From Zoogloea oleivorans (GTDB lineage: Bacteria > Pseudomonadota > Gammaproteobacteria > Burkholderiales > Rhodocyclaceae), in NCBI RefSeq assembly GCF_008107625.1, contig NZ_SDKK01000015.1, positions 62,001 to 126,000 on the forward strand: a DNA stretch of 64,000 bases, read 5' to 3'. Below, piece after piece: positions 9,403 to 18,735 of this stretch. Position numbers and translations under genes: made by a program. Within the stretch, counting starts at the first letter, position 1. Every line of letters begins with the position of its first letter. The notes under the pieces were generated by a model, which was given only the letters and a program-made list of their open reading frames with translations, searched no databases and was not told where the DNA came from.

Positions 9403-11163
9403 TTATTGATCGGTGGCGAGACAGGGGCGTAGGGCTTCATAACCGTCGGCCAGCAAGGTCTCAAGATCGGGATCGCGGCCACTTTCGGCCTTGAGCTGGG
9501 CGGCCACCACCCCCTCCAGCGCCGCCCGTTCGGGGCTCACGGCCCACGCGGCTGCATGGGTCCGGAAGGCTGGCAACAGGGTTTCAGGCGGCATCGGCGT
9601 CTTGTCCCGTTCGGCGAGCGGCCGCCGCGCCATCGCGAGGCGCACGTAGATGCGCGGCGCGCACTGGCGGATGCGAGCCTCCAGCCCGGCCGCCGGGCCA
9701 TGCAGAAAGTTGGGCGGAAAACGTTCGGCGCTCAGGTGGCAGGCCGCGCACCAGGCGTGGAAGCCGGCCAGGGCGGCGGGAAGCGGTCCGCTGGCGGTCG
9801 AGTTGGGCGGACTGGCCGGCAATTCCAGCCGGGCCGCTGGCCACAGGGTTGGCGACGATTTGCGAGGCGCTTCGCCCAGGGCCGTGAGCAGCGCAGCGAT
9901 CAGGCCGGCGCGAGGAATCGGCTGATCCGCCAGCAGGCTTCGGCCCGCCGGGCTGGCCACCACCGCCGCCATGGCACTGGCCAGCCTTTGGGGGCGCCGG
10001 ACCAGTGCAGCCTTTAAACGCAGCCAGTCACCGTCGGCCACGAATTCCGCCACGCCGACCACCGCCTCGGCAAGCGCGTCCGGGGCCTCGCCGCGCCACA
10101 CGGTATCGGGCGACCGCGGCAGCAGCGCATCGAAGCGCGCCGCCACATGGGAGCGAGCGACACGCGCGGCGCCCTCCTCCGGCCAGCGAGTCAGGCCCTG
10201 CAGCGGGTTGCGATTGGGCAGGTCGGAACGCCCGATGGCCAGACCCGTCGGCCACAGGCGGGCCGCAGACACGCGCAGCGGGCCGGCGACGACCTCCTCG
10301 GATACGGCATCCGGCGCCGCCGCCCGACCCTCCGCCAGGCGCAGGCGCAGCGCGGCCTCGAACAGCCCGGCCCGGCAGCGCAGGCCGACCTCGCCAGCGC
10401 CACAACCCTCGCGCCACAAGCGCTGGGTCAGCGCGAAGCGGTTGGCACGGCGCACCGCGTTGTCGATGGCGTAGGGCACATCCACGCCGCGCCCCACCGG
10501 AATGCCGTAAAAGCGACGCCCGACCTGGGCCAGCGTGGCAGCGACCTGCGGATTGGCGTTGGTTTCGTCCCACAAGGCACGCGAGAAGATCGGTGCGGCG
10601 TTCTGGTGGCAGGCGAAGCAGATGTTGCGGTTGGCGTAGAAAACCTGCGGATTGCCACCGGCGCGGTAATCCTTGACCAGCTGGAACTCGAAGCGCCCCG
10701 CCGCCTCGTTGTAGCTGATGACTTCCAGCACCGCCGACTTCTCCTGATAGCCGATGTAGAGCCGGTCCTTGAGCAACAGCGCACCCGGCACGGGCGGCGA
10801 ATCCACGCCGACCACCACGCGGGGAAAACGGAAGTAATCCGGCGCCGCCGCCGTGCGCTGCAGGGAGCGACCAAGGGGAATCAGCACCCGCTTGGCGGGC
10901 GGCAGCAGGCTGGCCGGATCGCCAATCAGTTGGGCGTCCACGCGGGCGAGCAGCTTTTCAAACGGAAAGGGCAGCATGTGGGTGACGCGACCGTCGCGCG
11001 TGCCGGCAAACAGGGCATCGAAAAGAGATCCGCCAACCGGCGGCAGGTGATCACCAGGGGCCGCCGGGTCCACCACCCATGTCGGCGACTCAAGCGCCCA
11101 CGCCGGCAGCATCGACGACACGCCGGCCAGCAGCAGGCGGATGAACAGGACGCGGCCCTTCAT
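9403..11163 (-). CDS. Di-haem c-type cytochrome-like exported protein (C)
   Basis: This 586-residue protein has a signal peptide (AWA-LES) and two CXXCH motifs: CFACH at 182-186 and CAACH near residue 470. It lacks the YLHNG block of proteins A and B, so it is a different branch of c-type cytochromes. It lies 14 bases before gene B and 24 bases after the lipoprotein gene, within the same operon. It probably acts as a periplasmic redox partner or a second catalytic subunit; that is inference. Confidence 0.72.
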   Translation of the reverse strand: MKGRVLFIRLLLAGVSSMLPAWALESPTWVVDPAAPGDHLPPVGGSLFDALFAGTRDGRVTHMLPFPFEKLLARVDAQLIGDPASLLPPAKRVLIPLGRSLQRTAAAPDYFRFPRVVVGVDSPPVPGALLLKDRLYIGYQEKSAVLEVISYNEAAGRFEFQLVKDYRAGGNPQVFYANRNICFACHQNAAPIFSRALWDETNANPQVAATLAQVGRRFYGIPVGRGVDVPYAIDNAVRRANRFALTQRLWREGCGAGEVGLRCRAGLFEAALRLRLAEGRAAAPDAVSEEVVAGPLRVSAARLWPTGLAIGRSDLPNRNPLQGLTRWPEEGAARVARSHVAARFDALLPRSPDTVWRGEAPDALAEAVVGVAEFVADGDWLRLKAALVRRPQRLASAMAAVVASPAGRSLLADQPIPRAGLIAALLTALGEAPRKSSPTLWPAARLELPASPPNSTASGPLPAALAGFHAWCAACHLSAERFPPNFLHGPAAGLEARIRQCAPRIYVRLAMARRPLAERDKTPMPPETLLPAFRTHAAAWAVSPERAALEGVVAAQLKAESGRDPDLETLLADGYEALRPCLATDQ

Positions 11164-11187
11164 CTCCGCGCTCCACGCCGACGCCCC

Positions 11188-12060
11188 TCAGCCGCCGGCC
11201 GCAGCCAGCACCTTGCGCGCCTGGGTGCCGGACCAGCAGTCTTCCTGCACCTGCCCGGTCTTCACGAAAGCGTCCCGGCCCTGCGCGTCCATGTCCTTGT
11301 TGTAGAGCGTGAAGTTCAGCGCAAAGCCCTTGTCCAGGTAGGCCCGACCTAGGTAAAAGCCGGGGCGGATCATGCGGATTTCGTCGCGCACGCGCAGGCC
11401 GCGGCGGCCGGCGAGGTAATCCGGGTTTTCCTGGTAGCCGGGGATTTCGTCGGTAAAAAAGTAGTCGATGATGATCGATTCTCGGCGGGCATCCAGCAGG
11501 CTCTGGCCGCAGTAGAGCTTGGCCGGAAAGAGCAGCCAGGTCTGCTTGCCATTGAAGTCCATCTTCTTCGGCTCGCCCTGCACCAGGCCCATCTTTTTCA
11601 GCACGCCCAGGTCTTCGATGCGGTTGCGCAGCACGCCCTCCTGACGATAGAAAACCTTGCCGCGCCACAGGGCTTCGCCCACATCCTCGAGCACGAGCCC
11701 CTTCAGGTGCAGGCCCAGACCGGTAAAGCCGCCGACAATCTCCGACAGCCGGAACTTGCCGCTACCACCGCGGGACAGCAGGATCCGGCCGTCGAAAGCG
11801 CCATCGGGGATCGGCCCGGCCGTGAGGCGGGCGTAGATCTGGTCGAGCTGTTCCTGATCGAGGGTGGCCAGGTATTCCGGCGTGACCTTGCCCAGCTCAA
11901 CAGTGGGAATCGGGTACTTGTACTCCACCTGGGCCAGATCCATCTTCGACTGGTAACTCTTGTCCCAGCTGGCAAAGGGGATATCCAGCTTCGGCACATT
12001 CTTGTTGCAGGCGCCAAGGGCGAAGGCCAGCGAGAGCATGACTGCGGTACGGACTTTCAT
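11188..12060 (-). CDS. Lipoprotein of unknown function in cytochrome operon
   Basis: A 290-residue lipoprotein has a signal peptide ending in a lipobox (LGAC, cysteine 18). No CXXCH motif is present. No family was recognised; the body is mixed alpha/beta with one internal cysteine (KLYCGQ) and another near the end (EDCWSG). An AGGAGAG ribosome-binding site precedes the ATG. Its place between cytochromes suggests an outer-membrane-anchored or scaffold subunit of the same system. Confidence 0.7.
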   Translation of the reverse strand: MKVRTAVMLSLAFALGACNKNVPKLDIPFASWDKSYQSKMDLAQVEYKYPIPTVELGKVTPEYLATLDQEQLDQIYARLTAGPIPDGAFDGRILLSRGGSGKFRLSEIVGGFTGLGLHLKGLVLEDVGEALWRGKVFYRQEGVLRNRIEDLGVLKKMGLVQGEPKKMDFNGKQTWLLFPAKLYCGQSLLDARRESIIIDYFFTDEIPGYQENPDYLAGRRGLRVRDEIRMIRPGFYLGRAYLDKGFALNFTLYNKDMDAQGRDAFVKTGQVQEDCWSGTQARKVLAAAGG

Positions 12061-12075
12061 GGCAGCTCTCTCCTC

Positions 12076-14700
12076 TCACAGGGTGGCGAGGAAGGCGGTG
12101 ATGGCCTTCTTGTCGGTTTCGGAAAGATCCTCGCCAAAGCGGTGACCTTCGTTTTCCACCAGCTGGTCGCAGGTTTGGTAGTTGGCGGCCAGGAAGTCAC
12201 GCTTCTCGCGCAGAATCTCGACGAAGCGCGCCGGGTTCTTCAGCACCTCGTCGGCGAGGCCCTGCAGGGTCGGCACCAAGGCCTTCTTGCCGGCCGCCTC
12301 CAGCCGCGCCGGGTCGCGCTTGGCGAGGAAGAGATCGCCGATCAGCTGCTTGTGCAGCAGGCCATTGAGAAAGCCGGCGCTGGCCCCCATCGGAATCTTC
12401 ACCTGCCCGAAGCCTCCGAGCGGCTTCTCGACTTTGCCCTCCAGCGGACGGATACCCAGGTCGATGAGCAGATCCGAATTGGTCAGAGTGATCTTGCGGC
12501 CCCGCTCCTGCGGGTGCAGCAGCTCGTGCATGGAACGTTTGTAGAGTTCGAAACGCCCGTCCACGCTCGGGTCGTAGCGCACGCAGGCGGGCTGCTCGAC
12601 GAGCAGCTTGTTGTCCTCTCCGGCGTACCGGGCCCGGTGGAAATCGTTGTCCTTGTTGGCCGGCTTGCCGCACACCTCCGGCCCAATGGCGTTGTTGTGC
12701 ATGAAGGGCGCGGTGAACCAGACATTCACCAGCGAGATGTTGCGCATGTAGCCGCGGCCGCCGTTCTTCAGGTCTTCGCGCTCGGGAATGTCGGCCACAC
12801 TGGGCCGGCCGCGCATGCTCTCCGAGCCGTACTCCTGGTAGAGATGACCAGCCAGGTGGTTGGAATGCAGCGAGCGGCAGCGGAAGGTGCCCACTTCGGT
12901 GATCGGCGTGGCCTGGTCGTTGCCGAGGAAGTCAGCGCGCACCTTGCGCGGGTGGGCCTCGTTCGGCGCGGCAAAGTCCCGCCCCTTGAACGGCCCGCCA
13001 GCGGCTTCGGGAATGCTCGAATGGCAGCGTGCGCAGTTTTCGGCGAACACGGTCTGACCGCGCGCCACGGCTCCTTTGCCGAATTCCTTGTCGAGATCGG
13101 CGATCAGGTCGGCGCGGCTGTAGCCGGCCGCCGGGTTCTTCGCCTTGCGGGCGTTGGCGCGGGCCGCGTGCAGGTCGGTTTCATCCGATTCGGCCGAGGC
13201 GAAGAAGTCGAGGAGATTCTGCAGACGGTCCTCGACGGCCCGGAAGTTGGGGCAGTCGCGCCGGCACTGGCCGACATTGAAGGCAGTCTGGCCAAAGCCG
13301 CGCTGCTCCGGGTCCACCTGGCGCATGTCGGTAAAGTGATTGACCCAGCACTGCTCGGAGCAGGAGCCGATGTTGAAGTACACGCGCTGAATCGCCTCGT
13401 GGGCGCCGGTGGAATCCTCGCCGCCCTTGAGAATGTGATGCACGCCCGGCAGATTCACCTTGGCGCCGCCCAGAAAAACCGGCGTCACATCATCGCTGCG
13501 GGTGGAAAACTGCCAGCACTTGCCCTGCCGGCCAGGCTCGCACCAGCATTTGGCTTCGTCCTTCTCGGCACCGCACTCGGCCACCTTGCGCCACTTGCTC
13601 ACCGCCTCGCCCTTGAACACCGGGCGCTGGGCCACGTTGATCAGCGCGTTGATGCTGCCCGGGTTGTTCACCTGGTCATGGGAGATCGCCGAGGTGTCGG
13701 TAACGCCCGGCCGCGCGTGGGCGAACATCTGGTATTCCAGCGCCGACTTGGGCATGCCCGAGCCGAGCAGTTCGGACATGCGGGTGTACTGGTTGCCCAC
13801 CAGACCCTTGATGTTTTCCCACTGCGGATGCGCCGGATCGGCCGGCGGATTAAGCGGGTCGAAGGCGATGTGGCAGGAGCCGCAGGAGGTACCGATCAGG
13901 AACGGCGGCTCGACCGAGCCATCGGCCAGCTTGCTCACCCGGCGGTCGGAGTCGATGCCGGTTGTCGCATCCATCTTGCGGTCGAAGCCCACCCAACTGG
14001 CATTTCCACCATTCAGGGCCTTCCATTTTTCGGCGTCGAAGCGCGGATTCGGGAACTTGCGAATGCCCAGCGCGCCGGTAGAGGTGCCGAACTTCAGGTC
14101 GCAAGCCGTGTGGCGCTGATCAAGCTTGCCGCCCTGGCTGTGCGGGTCGTCCGGGTCGAGGGCGGCGTCCTTCAGGCCGCAGGCCGGGTCCACGTAGTCG
14201 GGCTTGCCGACGTATTTCAATAGCACGTCGTCACCGGGGCACCAGTCGAAGCCGTAGGTTTCGTCGGATGACTTGGCCGGGCAGTTGGCATCGCCCGGCT
14301 TGCAGCAGGACGGGTCGTTGATGATGCCCCAGGCCCAGAAGCGGTCATCGCGCTGGTCGGCGCGCAGCACGCGGAACCAGTCCACCAGCACGCCGACGCG
14401 CTGCTGGAAGGTGTAGGTGTGGAAACGTTCGTTGCCGGCAGTGGCCTTGAACCAGATCAGGCGGCCGACACATTCGGATTCGCTGAGCCCTTCACGGGCA
14501 CACGATTCACGGTAGGGCAGATCCTGGTCCACCAGACCGACCTCCGGCACCCGTGGCATGGGCGGCGCGGCTTGCACAGCCGGGATATCGGCCGCATGAG
14601 CGAGGGTCAGACCGGGGTCGAATCCAGCGGAGTGCGTGAAGAGCCAGATCCCAAACACGGCAATGGCGACCGCGACCGCGGCCAGACAGGTGCGCTTCAT
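12076..14700 (-). CDS. Large multi-domain di-haem c-type cytochrome (D)
   Basis: The 874-residue exported protein has an N-terminal signal or anchor (residues 5-22) and two haem motifs, CGSCH near 275 and CARCH near 557, plus an APFMHNNAIGPEV block analogous to the YLHNG block of A and B. Many extra cysteines (for example CCKPGDANC and CEPGRQGKC) suggest disulfides. An AAGGGG Shine-Dalgarno precedes the ATG. It is the promoter-proximal gene of the operon and is larger than RoxA, MauG or bacterial cytochrome c peroxidases. Confidence 0.78.
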   Translation of the reverse strand: MKRTCLAAVAVAIAVFGIWLFTHSAGFDPGLTLAHAADIPAVQAAPPMPRVPEVGLVDQDLPYRESCAREGLSESECVGRLIWFKATAGNERFHTYTFQQRVGVLVDWFRVLRADQRDDRFWAWGIINDPSCCKPGDANCPAKSSDETYGFDWCPGDDVLLKYVGKPDYVDPACGLKDAALDPDDPHSQGGKLDQRHTACDLKFGTSTGALGIRKFPNPRFDAEKWKALNGGNASWVGFDRKMDATTGIDSDRRVSKLADGSVEPPFLIGTSCGSCHIAFDPLNPPADPAHPQWENIKGLVGNQYTRMSELLGSGMPKSALEYQMFAHARPGVTDTSAISHDQVNNPGSINALINVAQRPVFKGEAVSKWRKVAECGAEKDEAKCWCEPGRQGKCWQFSTRSDDVTPVFLGGAKVNLPGVHHILKGGEDSTGAHEAIQRVYFNIGSCSEQCWVNHFTDMRQVDPEQRGFGQTAFNVGQCRRDCPNFRAVEDRLQNLLDFFASAESDETDLHAARANARKAKNPAAGYSRADLIADLDKEFGKGAVARGQTVFAENCARCHSSIPEAAGGPFKGRDFAAPNEAHPRKVRADFLGNDQATPITEVGTFRCRSLHSNHLAGHLYQEYGSESMRGRPSVADIPEREDLKNGGRGYMRNISLVNVWFTAPFMHNNAIGPEVCGKPANKDNDFHRARYAGEDNKLLVEQPACVRYDPSVDGRFELYKRSMHELLHPQERGRKITLTNSDLLIDLGIRPLEGKVEKPLGGFGQVKIPMGASAGFLNGLLHKQLIGDLFLAKRDPARLEAAGKKALVPTLQGLADEVLKNPARFVEILREKRDFLAANYQTCDQLVENEGHRFGEDLSETDKKAITAFLATL

Positions 14701-14812
14701 GGCTGCATCCCCTTCCCGGAAGATTGCTTGCCCGGCACCCGCCTCGACGCGGTGGAGTCTTATGCCCCCTGGTTCAGTCAGGATTCTCTCTGTCGGGGCC
14801 GGTCATGATGGT

Positions 14813-14840
14813 GTTATAGCAAAGATAAGGCCCCCTGCAA
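14813..14840 (-). promoter_or_regulatory. Candidate sigma-70 promoter of the cytochrome operon
   Basis: On the minus strand TTGCAG (14840-14835) and TATAAC (14818-14813) are 16 bases apart, in the gap between the LysR gene and gene D. The leader would be about 105 bases. Confidence 0.4.
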
Positions 14841-14850
14841 TCCGGCACGC

Positions 14851-15759
14851 TCAGGGCAGCCCCTGATCCCAGTAAGGCACCGGGCCAATGCGCTCGGCCA
14901 GGTAGTCCGCCAGCGCTCGCACCCGGGTGGGCAGATAGCGGTTGCTCGGAAAGACTGCGTAGATACCCAGTTCGGGGCTCGGGTATTCCGCCAGAATCAC
15001 CTCGAGCAAGCCGGCCTGCACGGCCGGGGCGGCAATGAAACTCGGCTGCCGAGTGATGCCCAGACCACGCTGGCAAACATCCACAAGGGCATCGCCGCTG
15101 TTGGCCTGGAGCCGGCTTTTCACCGGCACCCACAGCAGCTCGCCATTGACCTGATAGGGCCAGGCCGCCCGGGCGGTACCGGTGTAGCCCAGACAATGGT
15201 GCCCGGCGAGATCGGCCGGCACCTGCGGGCGACCGTGACGCGCCAGGTATTCCGGCGAGGCCAGCGTCAGCAGCCGGGACGAACAGATGCGCCGCGCCAC
15301 CTGGGTCGGGTCGAGCGCGGTGGTGATGCGGATCGCCATGTCGAGGCCGCTTTCGATGAGATTCACCTGGCGGTCGTTGAAGTCGATGTCGAGGCTCACC
15401 TCGGGAAAGACCGTCACGAAATCGGCCACCATCGGCGCCAGGTGACGCACCCCGAAACTCACCGGCACACTGAGGCGGATCGGGCCGCGGGGAGTACGGT
15501 CGCCGCCCGACAAATCGCCCTCGGCAGCGCCCACCAGATCGAGGATTTCCCGGCAGCGCTCCAGGTACACCTCGCCTTCGGCCGTGAGCTTGAGGCTGCG
15601 CGTGCTGCGGGCGATCAGCTTGGTACCCAGGTGCGCCTCCAGCGCCGCAACGATGCGCGTCACCGCCGAACGGGCCAGCCCCAGGTGATCGGCGACGGCC
15701 GTGAAGCTGCCCGCCTCGGCCACGCGGATGAAGACTTCCATGCCATGCAGTCGATCCAT
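14851..15759 (-). CDS. LysR-family transcriptional regulator
   Basis: This 302-residue regulator has the LysR winged helix at residues 1-60 (MEVFIRVAEAGSFTAVADHLGLARSAV, read in two parts) followed by a periplasmic-binding-like effector domain. It is divergent from the NmrA-like reductase gene at 15862, the usual LysR arrangement, with a 102-base intergenic region for a shared operator. It also precedes the cytochrome operon on the same strand. Start chosen because the helix-turn-helix begins a few residues after MDRLHG. Confidence 0.92.
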   Translation of the reverse strand: MDRLHGMEVFIRVAEAGSFTAVADHLGLARSAVTRIVAALEAHLGTKLIARSTRSLKLTAEGEVYLERCREILDLVGAAEGDLSGGDRTPRGPIRLSVPVSFGVRHLAPMVADFVTVFPEVSLDIDFNDRQVNLIESGLDMAIRITTALDPTQVARRICSSRLLTLASPEYLARHGRPQVPADLAGHHCLGYTGTARAAWPYQVNGELLWVPVKSRLQANSGDALVDVCQRGLGITRQPSFIAAPAVQAGLLEVILAEYPSPELGIYAVFPSNRYLPTRVRALADYLAERIGPVPYWDQGLP

Positions 15760-15861
15760 TGTTTCAAATCCAGCAACAAAGATTTCCCCATTAAAGGCTA
15801 TTTCCGGGCGAATCGAAAGCCTAAAGTGCAGTCCATACCCAACCAAAACAGAGAGAACGCC

Positions 15862-16743
15862 GTGATCCTCGTAACCGGCGCCAATGGCCAGCTTGGCCGG
15901 CGCATCGTCCAGCACCTCATCGCCCGCTCTCCGGCCCCCGTGGCCGGCAAGCTGGCGGTGAGCGTGCGGGACCCCGGCAAGGCCGCCGACCTGGCGGCCC
16001 GGGGCGTGGAAGTACGGCACGGAAACTTCGACCACCCGGACACCCTCGCCAACGCCTTCGCCGGCGTCGAGCGGCTCGTTCTGGTGTCCACCGACGGCCC
16101 GCGGGAACAACGCATCGTCCAACAGCGCAACGCGGTGAGCGCTGCAGCACGGGCCGGCATACAGCACGTCTACTACACCAGCTTCCTCGACGTGGCCGCC
16201 GACTCGCCGTCGGAGTTCGCCGCCATCCATCGGGACACCGAAGCCGCACTGGCCAATAGCGGCCTGGCCCACACGCTGCTGCGCCTGCCCCTCTATGCCG
16301 AAGGCTTGGCAATGATTGCCGGGCTGGCCCTGGAGGGTGGCGTGCTCTACCTGCCCGCCGGCAAGGGCGCGGCAAGCCTGGTGTCGCGGGACGATCTGGC
16401 TCAGGCCATCGCCGCCGCCGCCCTCGCCCCGCGTCTCGACAAGCAGGTGTATGAACTGACCGGCCAGGTGGCTGCCGACTACGCCAGCATCGCCACAAAG
16501 ATCGCCCGCGCCAGCGGCCGGTCACTGGTTTATAAAGCGGTCCAGGAGACCGACTACATCGCCGCACTGGTGAAACATGGTCTGTCCATCTGGCTCGCCA
16601 CGGCCCTCGCCAAACTGTTTGCCGCCGTCGCCGAAGGCCGCATGGCCGCCACCGGCAACGATTTCGCCGCCCTCGTCGGCCACCCGCCCAAATCCCTGGA
16701 CTGCCTGATCCACGAGCATTTCGCCCCGAGGAACAAAGCATGA
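15862..16743 (+). CDS. NmrA/QOR2-like NAD(P)H-binding reductase
   Basis: The 293-residue protein begins MILVTGANGQLGRRIV, an N-terminal Rossmann motif of atypical short-chain dehydrogenases, and resembles YtfG-type quinone oxidoreductases throughout. Translation likely starts at the GTG at 15862, preceded by GAGAG. It is the first gene of a redox operon divergent from a LysR gene and overlaps the next gene by four bases. LysR-QOR2 pairs often respond to electrophiles or quinones; the inducer here is not known. Confidence 0.85.
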   Translation: MILVTGANGQLGRRIVQHLIARSPAPVAGKLAVSVRDPGKAADLAARGVEVRHGNFDHPDTLANAFAGVERLVLVSTDGPREQRIVQQRNAVSAAARAGIQHVYYTSFLDVAADSPSEFAAIHRDTEAALANSGLAHTLLRLPLYAEGLAMIAGLALEGGVLYLPAGKGAASLVSRDDLAQAIAAAALAPRLDKQVYELTGQVAADYASIATKIARASGRSLVYKAVQETDYIAALVKHGLSIWLATALAKLFAAVAEGRMAATGNDFAALVGHPPKSLDCLIHEHFAPRNKA

Positions 16744-17555
16744 CTGCCCGTCACCCCGTTCTTTTCGTCTCCCACGGCGCCCCCGACGTACTGCTCAACC
16801 CCGGTGCCACCGTGCATCTGTGGGAAAAGCTCGGCGCCAAACTGCCGCGCCCCACCGCCATTCTGGTGATCTCCGCCCACTGGGCCGCTCGCGAACCAAC
16901 CGTCAGCACGGCCCGCACACCCGAAACCATCCACGATTTCGGCGGTTTTCCCGACGCGCTGTACGCCATGCAGTACCAGGCCCCCGGCGCACCGGCGCTG
17001 GCCGCCCGGGTGCGCGAGCTGCTCACTGCGGCAAAGCTGCCGAATGGTGAAGTCTCCGACCGGGGCCTCGACCACGGCGCCTGGATTCCGCTGCAGGCCA
17101 TGTATCCGGACGCCGACATTCCGGTGGTCGAGCTGGCCCTGCAGCCCTTCGCCGGCACCGACTGGCACCGGCGCATCGGCGCCGCCCTGCGCCCGCTGCG
17201 CGACGAAGGCGTGCTGATCCTCGCCTCCGGTGCCGTCACCCACAACTTCGGCTGGCTCACCTGGGGCGACAACAGCACCCCGCTCCCCCAGGCCGTCAGC
17301 TTCGCCAACTGGCTTGGCGACGCCCTCGCCCGCGACGACCGGCCGGCCCTGCTCGAATACCGCCGCCTCGCCGCCCAGGGCGCAGCCGCCCACCCCAGCG
17401 AAGAGCACCTGCTGCCGCTGTTTGCGGCCCTCGGCGCCGCCAATCCGGGTGAAATCCCGCTGCGCCTGGAACCCGAATACACCTACGGCGGTCTGGCCAT
17501 GGACGCCTACCTGTGGCAAGAAGGCAGCCAGACCCCTTTCCAAACGGAGCAATAA
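16740..17555 (+). CDS. DODA-type extradiol ring-cleavage dioxygenase (YgiD-like)
   Basis: This 271-residue enzyme matches the class III extradiol dioxygenase (LigB-fold) subfamily that includes YgiD. Motifs include FVSHGAPD near residue 10, ISAHW near 44, the LDHGAW segment near 111 and SGAVTHNFG, which supply metal-site histidines. It probably cleaves a catechol-type ring; the natural substrate of YgiD-type enzymes is uncertain. It is translationally coupled to the reductase upstream and two bases ahead of the cytochrome b561 gene. Confidence 0.88.
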   Translation: MTARHPVLFVSHGAPDVLLNPGATVHLWEKLGAKLPRPTAILVISAHWAAREPTVSTARTPETIHDFGGFPDALYAMQYQAPGAPALAARVRELLTAAKLPNGEVSDRGLDHGAWIPLQAMYPDADIPVVELALQPFAGTDWHRRIGAALRPLRDEGVLILASGAVTHNFGWLTWGDNSTPLPQAVSFANWLGDALARDDRPALLEYRRLAAQGAAAHPSEEHLLPLFAALGAANPGEIPLRLEPEYTYGGLAMDAYLWQEGSQTPFQTEQ

Positions 17556-17557
17556 GC

Positions 17558-18097
17558 ATGTCGAGTTACACCCAGCGCTACTCGGGCCCGGCCATCGCCG
17601 CCCACTGGCTCATCGCCTTCTTGATCCTGGCAGCCTTTCCGCTCGGCCTCTACATGCACGAGCTGCCCCTGTCGCCCAACAAGCTCAAGCTTTATTCGTA
17701 TCACAAGTGGATCGGCATGACCGTGCTGCTGCTCTTCGTGCCGCGCCTGCTGTGGCGCCTTACCCACACGCCGCCCAAGGCCCTGCCCATGCCGGCCTGG
17801 CAGCACAGGATTGCCGAAGGCACCCACCACCTGCTCTACCTGCTGATGTTTCTGGTGCCGCTCAGCGGCTGGCTGATGAGTTCCGCCAAGGGTTTCCAGG
17901 TGGTGTATTTCGGCGTGCTGCCGATCCCCGACCTGATCGGCAAGAGCGAAGAGCTGGGCGACCTCCTCAAGGAAGTCCATGAAGTCCTCAACTGGGTGCT
18001 GTTCGGCCTTATCGGCCTGCACGTGGCCGGCGCCCTCAAGCACCACATCATCGACCGGGACAGCACCCTGCGCCGCATGCTGCCCTTCGGCAAGTAA
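17558..18097 (+). CDS. Cytochrome b561
   Basis: A 179-residue di-haem b membrane protein with four predicted helices. Conserved histidines occur at AAHWLIAF, SYHKWIGM, HHLLYL and GLHVAGALKHH. It would carry electrons between the quinone pool and a periplasmic partner. Cytochrome b561 next to YceI genes is a recurring arrangement in proteobacteria. Start set at MSSYTQRYSG, two bases after the upstream stop. Confidence 0.92.
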   Translation: MSSYTQRYSGPAIAAHWLIAFLILAAFPLGLYMHELPLSPNKLKLYSYHKWIGMTVLLLFVPRLLWRLTHTPPKALPMPAWQHRIAEGTHHLLYLLMFLVPLSGWLMSSAKGFQVVYFGVLPIPDLIGKSEELGDLLKEVHEVLNWVLFGLIGLHVAGALKHHIIDRDSTLRRMLPFGK

Positions 18098-18121
18098 TCA
18101 GAAAACTCCAAGGAGAGCCCC

Positions 18122-18697
18122 ATGAAGATCCGTCACATCGCCCTTTCCGCCGCAGCCCTGCTCCTCGCCGGTGCCGCCCAGTCTGTCGAATTCAAGCAAG
18201 TGGATACCGCCAGGAGCAGCCTCGCCTTCAGCTCCAAGCAGATGGGCGTGCCGGTGCCCGGCAGCTTCAAGAAGTTCACCACCCAGATCGCCTTCGACCC
18301 GGCCAAACCCACCGCCGCCAGCACCACGCTGGAGATCGACCTGGCCAGCATCGACGCCGGCTCGAAGGATGCCAACGACGAAGTGGTCGGCAAGCAGTGG
18401 TTCAACGTCAAGGCCTTCCCCACCGCCAGGTTCGTGTCGTCCGGCGTCAAGGCCCTCGGCGGCAACCGCTACGAAGCCCTCGGCAAGATGACCATCAAGG
18501 GCCAGACCCGCGACATCGTCGCCCCCTTCACCTTCAAGCAGGATGGCGCCAACGGCGTCTTCGACGGCGGCTTCGTGCTCAAGCGCATGGACTTCAACAT
18601 CGGCGAAGGCCCGTGGGCCGATGTGTCCGCCGTCGCCAACGAAATCGAAATCAAGTTCCACGTCGTGGCAGCCCCGGCCGCCGCGGCCAAGAAGTAA
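18122..18697 (+). CDS. YceI family periplasmic protein
   Basis: A 191-residue exported YceI protein (signal peptide ending near AAQS-VEF) with the family pattern of VDTARSSLAFSSKQMGVPVPG and a DFNIGEGPWAD tail segment. The family binds long hydrophobic molecules such as polyprenols. AAGGAGAG precedes the ATG. It follows cytochrome b561 by 24 bases and precedes a second YceI by 38, so it is in the same operon. Confidence 0.92.
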   Translation: MKIRHIALSAAALLLAGAAQSVEFKQVDTARSSLAFSSKQMGVPVPGSFKKFTTQIAFDPAKPTAASTTLEIDLASIDAGSKDANDEVVGKQWFNVKAFPTARFVSSGVKALGGNRYEALGKMTIKGQTRDIVAPFTFKQDGANGVFDGGFVLKRMDFNIGEGPWADVSAVANEIEIKFHVVAAPAAAAKK

Positions 18698-18735
18698 AAG
18701 CCCAACCCCCACAGCCTCACTCAAAAGGAAAACCC

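Noticed and set aside
11707-14223. An 838-codon plus-strand frame opposite cytochrome D
   Set aside because: It is a composition shadow of the cytochrome gene; its product is low-complexity and the minus-strand frame has haem motifs, a signal and a ribosome-binding site.
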